Of a DNA stretch of 64,000 nt, positions 37,019 through 46,939 are shown one piece after another. Made by a program: the position numbers and the translations under genes. Every line of letters begins with the position of its first letter. Within the stretch, counting starts at the first letter, position 1. A model generated the notes under the pieces. That model saw only the letters and a program-made list of their open reading frames with translations. It did no database searches and had not been told where the DNA came from. The stretch is from Schizochytrium sp. CCTCC M209059 (lineage: Eukaryota; Sar; Bigyra; Thraustochytrida; Thraustochytriidae), in NCBI GenBank assembly GCA_000818945.1, contig KN805370.1, positions 1,424,498 to 1,488,497 of the forward strand, read 5' to 3'.

Positions 37019-39907
37019 ATGGCAGCGCCCCTGGCGGCACAGGCGGTGGGCCTGCGCGCCGGGCTCGGAGCCGCAGCCGCCGCAGGAGCTCGGCCGGGCG
37101 GCCTCTCGCGGACATGGACCAAGTGGACCTCTGCAGCTGGTGCTGCGCGGAGCCGCGGACTCTGCAGCAGCGCGGGCGGCAGCACAGCTCCAGGCGCGGA
37201 CGCGGGCGCGGGCGCTGGCAGTGGGCCGGAGGAGCTCCCGCGCTCGACCGGAAACACGGGCATCCCGTATGTGTGGCGGTTCCAGGCAGCGGAGCCAAAG
37301 ATGGATGGCCTCGCGTCAGAAAAGCACGCCAACATCAAGAGCACGCCCCTTTTGGAGCAAAGCGAAAAACGCGTCACGGTCTTGGGCGGTGTACACGGAA
37401 ATGAGCTTGTTGGCATTAGAGTTGTCAAACGTCTCTTGAGCGAACTCGAGGCCGGGCACTGGGAAATTGACCAGCAAGGCGCAGAACTCGTGCTCGGTCT
37501 CGGTAACCCCGAAGCAATCAAAAAGGGGACCCGAGGGAGCGTCCCGGGAGGCGACCTGAACCGATCGTTCCCTCTTGAGCTTGTAAAGTCGATTGAAGGC
37601 GGAGAGAAAGCCGAAGTGGGAAAGGCGCAGCAGCTCAATCTGACATTTGAAGAGCAGCGCGCTCGAGAGCTCGGACCGCTACTGATGAAGACTGATGTAT
37701 TGCTCGATATTCACGCCGCAAACACCCCGTCGGATCCCTTTATCCGCATCGCCGGTCGGTGCACTGAGGACCACATGCGCGTGGCAAGCTGGTTCACTGG
37801 CCTTTCGAATCAGGAGGAGTCTCGAATGAAACTTCTTCTCGACCCCTTTTACCGAATCGGAGGTAAAGTCTGCACCACAGATGAATTTGTCAACGTATTC
37901 GGCGGCACGGGAGTCTGTCTCGAAACGGGGCTGTACAACGACCTCAGCATGGAACAAGAGTGCTACACGCGCTTGGTTGAAATGCTCAACCACGAGGTCG
38001 GCTTGCGCGATACCGGCAAGGCGCCTTTCTCGTGGCCAGCAGTCATGCCCAGCTCAAACATTTTCCTTCGTCCTTATGGCGTGACGCATCTGCGCGTTGT
38101 CAAAGAGAAAAGCATGACGTTCGACGAGGCGAACTTTGCCCAGCATGCTTCGGAGCTCAAGGAGAGTGAAGAACCGATGAACGATGCACAGTCCCCGAAC
38201 CCCGCGGTCACGAGCCAGTCGTCGCCGCGACAAGCAACAGAGGCAAAGGTTGCTGAAGACCTCGCGCCCAGAAATGAGCATCCGAGGGAGGCTGCGACGC
38301 AGGCGGAGGACATTTGGGACAACGCTGACGTCTTTCAGAGTCTGGACCTTCCCGTTGAGCAAAACAAAAGCACGTCGCCAAACACTGCGGAGGCCAGCGC
38401 GAAAGCTACAGATGACGTTGAGGCAGCCGATGACATTGAGCTTTCGTACAATGATGTGAGCGAGATTATGAGTCTGAGCGAGATCCAGCACGTGCACCCG
38501 TCGATGAAGATCAAGGACCTCAAGCCGGATCTGGAGAGCCCGAATGACGCGAGTGATGATTCAAAGGAGAAGAAGTCCAAGGGAGGCTTTTGGGTGCAGA
38601 ATGTGTATTCAAATCTCTTTCGCCCCTTTGAGGTTGTGTCTTCACACCTTCTCACGGAGCGCGGCTTTGCCTTTGAAAAGGGTGTTGGTGAGAAAAACTG
38701 GCAAGTCGTCCACAAGGGTCAGATTCTGGGCAAGTACGCGGAGGCCTCTAGGTCAATGGCCGGCAGCACTGCGCAGGGCGCTGAAGAGCCTGTGAGTGAG
38801 GAGCTCTATGTTGCGCTCGAAAATATGTACGTGCTCTTTCCCAAGCCGGAGCACTTGCGTACGGTGCATCGCCCGTTGTATTGGCTTGCCAGAGAGATTG
38901 ATCTTCCACGAGCGGCAACGAACCCCGTGATGGCATTTCGCACGAACAAGGACGGCTTTTTCACGTGGCGGCAATTCTCCCGGTACTTGGAACGCCTCTA
39001 TACCAAGAATCGCACGCAGTTTCTGGAACACTTGCATCTGTCACCTGCCCTTCAGCGCAAAGGTGCGAACGACCCGTGGACGTTTGTGTCCCCAGAAGGA
39101 AATCAACATTTCTCCACCAACACTGGCGAGCTCGCTTCGAAATTGACTTCGCAAGAGCTCGGCGACGCAATGGGCGGACGAGCAGCTTTCCGTATCCACG
39201 AGCTCTTGGGCCGGTACCGTGAGCTTGATGATGACGACTACGTGCGCAAGGATCTGCGAGATTCGATGGTGTACTTTCCTTTCGAGAACTCGCGCTTCAA
39301 GAAGGAGGGCTTGCTGGTGTATCCCACCACACGCCGCGTTGCGGGCGAGCATTTCTTGCAGTGCGGTCCTCCCTATGTCTCTCCGCGTATTTCAATGCCT
39401 TTTGCGGTCGAGCGTTTCGACAAGGGCAAAAAGTCATTCTTGGGCGTCGCCCCGCTTGGAGAGGATGCCAACCCTGACGAGGTGCGCGGCGAACTAGAGG
39501 AGATTGCCAAGGCTGTTCAATACAGCCTCCCATGGGTGGATCTGGTTGTTCACGACAACTATATTTTGAGCGAGGTAGAGATTGAAGGTGATGCGTACCT
39601 TATGTGCGACCACACGCTTCCAGATCGATCAAATCCCACCGTGGAGACCGTAAGCGTGCGTGGCACCAGCTTTCCCAGTGTTGGCGCCACGTACTACAGT
39701 TTGTGGAAGGCGATGTACACTCTTTCGCTTTGCCGTCGCGCTGGTGGGGCGCAAGATTCCCTGGCAGAGATGCATCCTGTCTTTTCTGTTCGTGGCGAGT
39801 TGCTGAATGAGTTTGCCTGGCAGCGCGAGCTTCCAGAGCCTATACGCCCTGTGTATCGCGAGGAGGCGCCCAACTATCCTCTTTCGCGCGCCTCGGACGA
39901 GGAGTAG
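37019..39907 (+). CDS. Aspartoacylase/succinylglutamate desuccinylase-family metalloenzyme with large unknown C-terminal region
   Basis: 962 residues. The first 55 are Ala/Arg/Ser-rich without acids and end RSRGLCSSAGG, a good mitochondrial targeting sequence. Residues 118-330 are an AstE/AspA (M14-like) zinc acylase domain: GGVHGNE gives zinc ligands H126 and E129, GGDLNR (D179, N181, R182) is the substrate-binding motif, DIHAAN gives H232, and CLETG gives the catalytic E302. All key residues are present, so N-acyl-amino-acid hydrolysis is likely; the acyl group is not predictable. Family members are usually about 310-340 residues long. Here an acidic disordered linker (about 375-520) leads to a 440-residue C-terminal region I do not recognise, itself apparently folded (WVQNVYSNLFRPFE, FFTWRQFSRYLERLY, SLPWVDLVVHDNYIL). 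ATG 37019 has A at -3 and G at +4. Confidence 0.82.
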   Translation: MAAPLAAQAVGLRAGLGAAAAAGARPGGLSRTWTKWTSAAGAARSRGLCSSAGGSTAPGADAGAGAGSGPEELPRSTGNTGIPYVWRFQAAEPKMDGLASEKHANIKSTPLLEQSEKRVTVLGGVHGNELVGIRVVKRLLSELEAGHWEIDQQGAELVLGLGNPEAIKKGTRGSVPGGDLNRSFPLELVKSIEGGEKAEVGKAQQLNLTFEEQRARELGPLLMKTDVLLDIHAANTPSDPFIRIAGRCTEDHMRVASWFTGLSNQEESRMKLLLDPFYRIGGKVCTTDEFVNVFGGTGVCLETGLYNDLSMEQECYTRLVEMLNHEVGLRDTGKAPFSWPAVMPSSNIFLRPYGVTHLRVVKEKSMTFDEANFAQHASELKESEEPMNDAQSPNPAVTSQSSPRQATEAKVAEDLAPRNEHPREAATQAEDIWDNADVFQSLDLPVEQNKSTSPNTAEASAKATDDVEAADDIELSYNDVSEIMSLSEIQHVHPSMKIKDLKPDLESPNDASDDSKEKKSKGGFWVQNVYSNLFRPFEVVSSHLLTERGFAFEKGVGEKNWQVVHKGQILGKYAEASRSMAGSTAQGAEEPVSEELYVALENMYVLFPKPEHLRTVHRPLYWLAREIDLPRAATNPVMAFRTNKDGFFTWRQFSRYLERLYTKNRTQFLEHLHLSPALQRKGANDPWTFVSPEGNQHFSTNTGELASKLTSQELGDAMGGRAAFRIHELLGRYRELDDDDYVRKDLRDSMVYFPFENSRFKKEGLLVYPTTRRVAGEHFLQCGPPYVSPRISMPFAVERFDKGKKSFLGVAPLGEDANPDEVRGELEEIAKAVQYSLPWVDLVVHDNYILSEVEIEGDAYLMCDHTLPDRSNPTVETVSVRGTSFPSVGATYYSLWKAMYTLSLCRRAGGAQDSLAEMHPVFSVRGELLNEFAWQRELPEPIRPVYREEAPNYPLSRASDEE

Positions 39908-40379
39908 CCTTGACAAGTCTGAACGTGATGTACTACCAACAAAATCTTTTTTACCCATTCTTGATGCTTTTTCTTTTTTCTCTTTTTTCTTTTTAAAACT
40001 ATCTGCGGTTTTGGAGAGTTTTGGCTCTTTTACTTTGCGAAAGGCACTTCGCACCAGGCGCCTCTTGTGGCGACTAAACTTGCTCGTTGGTCAGAGTACC
40101 AAAAAAAAAGAAAAAGAAAAAAGAGAGAAACCTTTACTGTCGATTTTTTGATAGATGTGGTGTAACTTTTTGTTTTTTGATGTACTTTTCAGCGCCTGTG
40201 TCCGCAGTAAAAGCATGTGCATTTGCACATGCATTGAGATGCAAGAACAGGGGGCCCGCTTCTGAATTTGCTTTGTATACAGTCCATTCATCTGGCATCC
40301 TGAAATTAGAAAAGATCACTGGCAACGCGATCGAAACACAGGCGAGAAATGGGTAGGCCGTGCGACCTTCTGTTCGTTC
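39908..40379. other. Convergent intergenic region with A/T homopolymer runs
   Basis: 3' flanks of the acylase and MORN genes. Contains T-rich (about 39965-39995) and A-rich (about 40101-40125) runs. No gene is seen. Confidence 0.5.
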
Positions 40380-43300
40380 TCAACTTGCAAAGACACGCAC
40401 TTTGACGAGCTGGCCGAGAGCATCACCCATCGGATCTGTATCTGGGTCGCCCGGGATCACGATGGGTTTGCCGTTCGAGTCATTGTTATTGTCATGGTCA
40501 ATTTCACCTCTGGTGTCCCCTGCATCGGGGTTATGGCCAGGTGACCGAGGAGCTTGGTCTTCCGTCCTCGACGGTCGAGAACGACAATTCAAAAGGTATG
40601 TTCCAAAGCCAGAGCGCTTGTCAGCAAGCCAACTGCCCACAAAGGCGTTCTCTGCTTGGGCATATGGAATCGTTTTGGGGTACTTGACACGACCCTGACC
40701 ATGTCGCTGACCGTGAATAAAGACTCCGGTAAAGACGTGGCCGTTGGCTTTAGTGAGACTTCCCTCACCGTGCATGAGCCCGCCTTGCCAATCGCCACGG
40801 TAACAAGAGCCGTCAGGATATGTCGCGATGCCCCGTCCACTGAAAGTATCGTTTACAAATGCGCCCTCGTAGCAAAAGCCTGCGCAATCATCGAATCGTC
40901 CTTGGCCGTGACGTTTATTCTTGAGCCAGTCGCCCTCGTATACGGCTCCACTCTTGTCGGTAAACTTGCCCCGACCATGTCGGCACCCATCAAGTATGTC
41001 TCCTTCGTAAACTTCTTGAAGAACGGTACCTGGGTTTGTCGTGAAGCAACCTGTGCCGGTCATGCGGTCGTGCGAGAACTCGCCGGTATACACGCTTGTG
41101 TCATTGAAGTACATTGTACCCATCCCATGACGTTGATTGTTCTTCCACTGCCCCTCGTACCGATGTCCATGTTTGGTATACACCATGACACCCTCTCCGT
41201 TAATTTTATTTTCGGCAAATTCTCCTTGCAAGACATTGCCATTGGCGAAGGTGTATTTTCCACGGCCGTTGCGCTTTCCACGGAGAAATGCACCATGGTA
41301 AACGGATCCGTCTTTATAGGTGAAGATGCCAATTCCATGCAAGGATCCCTTGAAGAATGTGCCGACGTAATGCGCTCCAGAGCCAAAGTAGAGCTGGCCT
41401 TGACCGTGCTTTTTGCTTTGTTTCCAATTGCCAACATAGACGCAACCACTTTTTCGATACAAGTAGGTCCCTTGTCCGCAAGCAGTTCCGCCAGAGAATT
41501 TGCCATCAAAAATGTCCCCATTGGCGAGAACCAATATACCTGCCCCACCCATGCGGCCAAGTTCCCATGTTCCGTCGTAAAGTTCTCCGGTTGCAATGTT
41601 TTCCAGTCGTCCATGGCCATCGTAGCGCCCAGCAAGCCAAGTGCCCGTGTATACGAAGTTTGATCCGTACGAGCAAACGCCATAGCCGTGGCGGTTGTCC
41701 TTGAAGAAGTGACCCCGGTAAACTTCGTTGTTGAGCGCAATCTTGAGAATGCCAGGTCCTTCAGCGGCCCCATCCTTGATGCGTCCGACGAAATAGTCCC
41801 CGTTCGCCTTTGTAAACGTGCCTGTGCCGTGGAATTTCCCCTTGCAGAAATCACCACGGAAAATATCTCCGTTTGCACTCGCAAGCTGACCCTTCCCTTC
41901 AATGAATCCGTGCGACCAGCGACCTTCGAGCTTGTCTCCGGCAGGCGAGGTTTCCACACCGAAGCCGTGACGCAGGTTGTAACGCCATTCTCCTTGAAAG
42001 ATTGTCCCGTCGGCCTTGCGGAGCGTGCCCTTGCCATGTCGCATATTGTCTCTGAATTCGCCGCGATACTCGGAGCCATCCCCGTAGCGAAGCGTGCCAT
42101 TGCCGCAGAGCTGACCTTGAACAAGAGGCCCGGTGTACAAGGCCGTGCCAATACGACGGGTCCCACGACCATTGCGGACCTTGTCACTGTATACTGTTTG
42201 CGGGTCAATGTGGTCTGGAATACGAAACGGTCCCTTGCGCTTTGGTGGCTTCTTTTTTCGCTTTCTTGACTTGGTCTTGCTCGAATCATCGCTGCGTAAG
42301 TTGTTATCCTCGCTCGCATTCTCATCAAGGCCAACGGGCTTGGAAGCACCCTCTTGCTGGAGACGCGCAAGTTCGCGTTTAAAGGTGTCCATATCGAGGA
42401 AGTCACTTTTCGAGGCATCATCTCCGTCGTCTGATGCACGGCGTGCTTCGAGTCCCGCTCGTGCCTCTACCATGGAGAAATGAGGCCAGCGGTCATCTGG
42501 CACTGGCTCGATGGAGAGCCTTGGTCTAAGCATTGGCAAAATGTCTTCGTTGTTGGCCTCTGGGGCGTTGGAAGGGCTCTCTGTTGGTGAATTTTGGCAA
42601 GTTGTACGCCGACGACGAGATTGCTCGCGCTGTTTAAATTTGCGCTCGCGCATGAGAATATCGTTGAGCTTGGAGATCATGTCTTGGCGCGAGGCGAAGA
42701 TGCCCAATTTTCTCGCTTGCAGATGCATGAGCAGCTCTTGGTTTGTGAGCGCCTCGGGCACAATTTCACCCATGTGATGTCCGTCGATATCAAGATTGTT
42801 GGAGCAGTTACTGCAGTTTGGAAAGATATCGCAGTGGTTGAGATGCCAACAAGCGGGACAAAGCCAGTTGTGTTCGCGACGGTGAATTTCAAGTGCCTCA
42901 AAGCTCTCAAAGGACAGCTCGCAGTCCCCCCAATTACAGTCGAAGCGACCTTGATTCATTTCAAAGGGCGGGTCCCACTGTGTCTCCGTGTTGGCAGTGT
43001 TGTAGTAAAAGACTGCGTTCGTTTCAGCGTCGCGCATCTCTTTCCAGGTGTCCACCTTGCGTAATACCCTACTCCGCATGAGCAGGATGCGCAGAGGGAC
43101 GCCTTTGGGCACGACACGTCTCTGTTCGAGAAGCAGCTCCTCGCGTCGTTTCCGGCCGAGCCTGCCCCGCGCCACCGCTTGCATCCGTATTGCGGCGGCA
43201 TGTTTTCGTCGAAGGTCACGCACGAGCGCTCGCGCGACTTGGCGTCTTCGCGCGGACTGAATTTTGCGAGCAGCATTCTCGAGGCGCTCTTCCGCGTCAC

Positions 43301-43409
43301 GTCTCACCTGTTCCTGTCGCGCCTCTTCGTGCGCGAGCCACGCCAGTCTGCAGGCAAGACGCACTTTCGCCTCACGCCGTAGACTTTTTCGTTCGCGTAG
43401 GCCATCCAT
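40380..43409 (-). CDS. IQ-WW-zinc finger-SAP-MORN repeat protein
   Basis: 1,009 residues in a striking order. Residues 40-95 have IQ-like calmodulin-binding helices (AAIRMQAVARGRLGRKR). Residues 119-148 are a WW domain (W122, YYN, W145, P148) that would bind proline motifs. Residues 158-180 are a C2H2 finger (C158, C163, H176, H180), followed by further CxxC pairs (C184/C187, C199/C202). Residues 220-252 resemble a SAP domain, usually DNA-binding. After a charged linker, about 22 MORN repeats (YxGxxxxGxxHGxGxx) fill residues 430 to 970; they are antiparallel hairpins that bind phosphoinositides or serve as rigid scaffolds in cilia and cortex. Start ATG 43409 gives MDGLRERKSL. Domain calls are from motifs; the combination is not one I know. 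Confidence 0.85.
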   Translation of the reverse strand: MDGLRERKSLRREAKVRLACRLAWLAHEEARQEQVRRDAEERLENAARKIQSARRRQVARALVRDLRRKHAAAIRMQAVARGRLGRKRREELLLEQRRVVPKGVPLRILLMRSRVLRKVDTWKEMRDAETNAVFYYNTANTETQWDPPFEMNQGRFDCNWGDCELSFESFEALEIHRREHNWLCPACWHLNHCDIFPNCSNCSNNLDIDGHHMGEIVPEALTNQELLMHLQARKLGIFASRQDMISKLNDILMRERKFKQREQSRRRRTTCQNSPTESPSNAPEANNEDILPMLRPRLSIEPVPDDRWPHFSMVEARAGLEARRASDDGDDASKSDFLDMDTFKRELARLQQEGASKPVGLDENASEDNNLRSDDSSKTKSRKRKKKPPKRKGPFRIPDHIDPQTVYSDKVRNGRGTRRIGTALYTGPLVQGQLCGNGTLRYGDGSEYRGEFRDNMRHGKGTLRKADGTIFQGEWRYNLRHGFGVETSPAGDKLEGRWSHGFIEGKGQLASANGDIFRGDFCKGKFHGTGTFTKANGDYFVGRIKDGAAEGPGILKIALNNEVYRGHFFKDNRHGYGVCSYGSNFVYTGTWLAGRYDGHGRLENIATGELYDGTWELGRMGGAGILVLANGDIFDGKFSGGTACGQGTYLYRKSGCVYVGNWKQSKKHGQGQLYFGSGAHYVGTFFKGSLHGIGIFTYKDGSVYHGAFLRGKRNGRGKYTFANGNVLQGEFAENKINGEGVMVYTKHGHRYEGQWKNNQRHGMGTMYFNDTSVYTGEFSHDRMTGTGCFTTNPGTVLQEVYEGDILDGCRHGRGKFTDKSGAVYEGDWLKNKRHGQGRFDDCAGFCYEGAFVNDTFSGRGIATYPDGSCYRGDWQGGLMHGEGSLTKANGHVFTGVFIHGQRHGQGRVKYPKTIPYAQAENAFVGSWLADKRSGFGTYLLNCRSRPSRTEDQAPRSPGHNPDAGDTRGEIDHDNNNDSNGKPIVIPGDPDTDPMGDALGQLVKVRVFAS

Positions 43410-45844
43410 GGTGCAAAAGACTTGGCGTCACGTTTCTTTCTCCTCTGGGAGAACGGACGAGGGGCGCGGACGCGTCGCTGATTGATGCCAGACGGACCGA
43501 CGCAGAGCTGCCGGCGCGCGCGCCGGCGCGAGTTAGCCTTCTGTCGGATTGTTGTGCTACGGCATGCTATTCGTTTGACTATCAGACAGACAAGCGGTCA
43601 GTTCTCAAACGGTGTGCGCTGCGATTTGGTCGCTCTCTGCTTTTGTTCGTTCTCAAGGGTGTGTGCTTTTGTTTTCTTTTTTTTAACATTTTTTGGTGTA
43701 GCATCATGCATGACACTGCCACCGCTAGAGAGAGTGGAAGGATAAAGACATTCTCAACGACAAACAAATGAGTCGAGACCGACGGAAGTGGCTGTCGTCC
43801 GTTTGCGCGTGCCTGCCAGCGTGTATTTTGATTTTTCCGAAAAAGAATTGAGAAAAAACCAAACAAAATAAAGCAAAAAATAAAAACATAAACATAAACA
43901 AGAACAAAAACAAATGAGCATTTGTAAGTTGCTGAAGAAATCATGAAAGTAGAATACTACACGCAACGAAGCCGGCCCAATATCTTTGGCTCTCTGGCCA
44001 TGTTCTTCGTAGCCAGATGAATTTATGCCACAAATGGCAGCTTTGCAATCAAGTTTTTTAACGCTTGTGCAGCAGCGCGTCCTTTACCTAGGAGATCTTT
44101 GCAGAGATGAAAGGTTCACTTGATTAAGGCGTGTTGTCACATGAGCTGGGGATAAATCTTGGCGACAAACGCGCCGCCGTAGCTTCTACTAACTGCATCT
44201 CATCTACTGCTCTTCTTAACATTAAGGTAAGTATCGTGGCGACGATACGTTTGCCAAAACAATAGCCCTGATTGGTGCTGCGACAAGAAATTGTGCAAGG
44301 CAGTTGTCGTTTTTCGCATGTCAACAAACTGACAGTCGACCGAGAAATGCAAAAGCTCGCCTACTCCTACCACTTCGTATGCAGAATCTTCCGGTGCATA
44401 CCTGAGGGCCCGGCCGGAGTGCTGCCTCTCTTGAAAGACGCGACGCATTTTTGTAAAGAAGCATTGCAGGCAAGCGGGCCGGCAGTAGCTTACTTTGGGG
44501 CCAGAACCAACCATGGCCAATGGACAACCTCCGATCCAGGCTTGACTCGGAAGCGGAGCGGCCGCGATCGATTGGTTGCTGGCCGGCTCTTAAGACAGCG
44601 GCCACGGCCGGTACCGCTGGCCGGCTGGTGAAGTCCGCAAGATCAGCTGCCGGACAGGTCATCCCTCCTGGCTGACTTGCAATATCGAAGTTGGAAGGCC
44701 CTAGGCCAAGGCGTAGAAGAACGCAGGGTAGAAGAAGCCGGAGAGATGCCAAAAGAGCGCCGTTAAGGCCATTTTGCAAGAACTCAGCTTCAACATCCGC
44801 TTTCTGATCAGCTAAGAGTAGCTGGCGGGCGGCGACTCTGTCTGCAACTGTAGACGCCGTCGACCTTTTTGGATGCCTGCTTCTTTTTTCGGCCGTTTCT
44901 GGGGGCAATAGAACCGGGACAAGCACAACAATCCTCCAGAGGCGGAGTGATGGCGCGAGTAGCGGTCTCAGATAACGTAGAGAGCCCCTTCTACGCCGCC
45001 CCACCACTGTAGCAGGTAAGGTGAGGCAAGTACGTAGGCATACAGAGCGACAGAATCGGTCTGTTGACAGTGGCGGGTGGGATGAATTTGGCAAGCCAGG
45101 ACCTGGTCGGACCGCGGTCGTCCGTTCGTCGGCGCTATCTGATGCAGACGCGCTTGAATCCGAGCCTTCGAGGGATGGCTGGCAGCTTGCTGGCCAACCG
45201 GCCGACCGGCAGGCAGTCCAGCGGCCACGCCGGCGGCGGAGGATAGCATCGCCTGGCGTCTCTGCCCGCATGCTACCTCTGCCTGCAAACAAGACAGTGG
45301 AGGGTGGGCAGATACCACAGCGCGCACACAGCCTTGCAGGCCTCCGCAAAGCTACTGACCTCGCAGTAGCTTCCTCATAGGGGAGGGGTATTGGTAGATG
45401 TCTGTGGGGCTGTGGGTCAGGCGCCCGATGCAGAAGCTAGCACGCAAGCGTGCAGATGCGCAGGAGAAGCAAGAGCTTGGACCTGTGAGCCGACCGGGCT
45501 TCGCGCCAGCTGGCCAGCCAGCCAGCCAGCCAGAGAGCCCGAGCCAGAGAGCCCGAGCCAGGCCCCGCGCGGCGCCACCCCGGGCCTCGGCTTCCTTGAG
45601 CGGCTTGCGCGGCTTGCGCGGCTTGCGCGGCTTGCGAGCTTCCTCTCGCGCGCTCGTTCGCTCTCGGCGGGCGACGCGAGGCGCGTTTCCGAGACGCGAT
45701 TGGCGGCACAGAAGAACTCGAGGAAATCGAGATCGAGAGAGAGACGCGACGCGGTGCGGCGCGGGAAGCGGGAAGCGACCGCCTTGTTGGAGACGCGGTA
45801 CGGCGAGGCGAGGCGAGACGCGATGAGACACAACGAGTCTCGGA

Positions 45845-45884
45845 AGTCTCGAGGAGTCTCGAGACTTCGAGACTCCTCGAGACT
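45845..45884. repeat. Perfect 18-bp inverted repeat with 4-nt loop
   Basis: Arms AGTCTCGAGGAGTCTCGA (45845-45862) and TCGAGACTCCTCGAGACT (45867-45884) are exact reverse complements around GACT. The arms are themselves built from GTCTC/GAGAC units, common across 45640-45905. Confidence 0.9.
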
Positions 45885-46283
45885 CCTCGAAACTCGAGAC
45901 GCCAAGACTTCATTCAGGTAGGCGGCTGACACGACGCGACTGGGAGCGGCAACGGAGACAGCGCAGCGAAGGCGGTCGCGTCGTTCTCTCTGGAGAGAGA
46001 CCAGAGACTTTCTAAAAATGGGAACTCGTGCCGCGACGAGCGTGAGACTGTCCGACTTGTGAGCGCGAGCAGATGAGCTAGCGACCGTGGCGAGTGAATG
46101 AAAGAACGGGTGAATGAATGTGGAAAGACCGCTGCGACATGGCCGTCAAAGGACGCGCCGCGTCGCCAGGGAGGAGCCAAGTGCGTTCTTCCCCTATTTT
46201 GGTTCATGGTCGTCTCATTCCTTCCTGCGTCCGTTCCTGCACTTGCACGCTCGCACGTATGGTGAGTGACGCGCGCGCGACCG

Positions 46284-46288
<5 letters not shown>

Positions 46289-46326
<38 letters not shown>
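46289..46326. repeat. (TGGC)n tetranucleotide array
   Basis: About nine TGGC units. A second array of the same unit, slightly interrupted, is at 48915-48962. Confidence 0.93.
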
Positions 46327-46883
46327 GGCTTTGGCCCCGAGACGACTCGAAACTGAAGGCTGGAATGGCGTGCGGGCGAAACGGAGCCCCTCCCAGCCTC
46401 GCCCAGCCTCGAGCCAGTCCGCACGCAATTCCGCACGCTAGTCCGCACGCCATCCATCCATCCAGCCAGCCAGTCATGCACTGCTGCGAGGCCCGCTCGC
46501 CCACGCACGCACGCACGCACCCGGGCGGCCAAAAAGTGCTTCCCTCGGTCGCTGCTGCCCCCGTTCCGACTCCCTAATTTGTTCATTCACGCCCCATTCA
46601 CGCACCGCCATCCCTTTTTTCCTTCTTCCTTCCTTCCCTAGCCTTCCTGCTTTCCCGCATCTCCTGCTGGTTGCTTTCCTGGCCTCCGGTCAGTCGTTCG
46701 AGGTCGATGGACCGGTCGCGGCTCCGCGGCAGCTCCAGGCGAGTTGGCGTAAGCCGCGCAGAGGCGGGGCGAGGCGCAGTTCCGAGGCCGTCGACCTTCC
46801 TCGCGCCTGGACCGAGCTCGCGCTGCGGTGGTGCGTCTGCGGCGGGACTGCCACGCATGCGGGTGACCGCGAACGGACGAGCA

Positions 46884-46908
46884 AACGAACGATCGATCGA
46901 ACGAACGA

Positions 46909-46936
<28 letters not shown>
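46884..46936. repeat. (GAAC)n tetranucleotide array
   Basis: About ten GAAC units preceded by a short GATC run. Confidence 0.9.

Positions 46937-46939
<3 letters not shown>

Noticed and set aside
44321..45349. Minus-strand frame of 342 codons
   Set aside because: Ser/Arg/Leu mixture without hydrophobic periodicity or motif; no supporting context. A diverged element cannot be excluded but is not supported.
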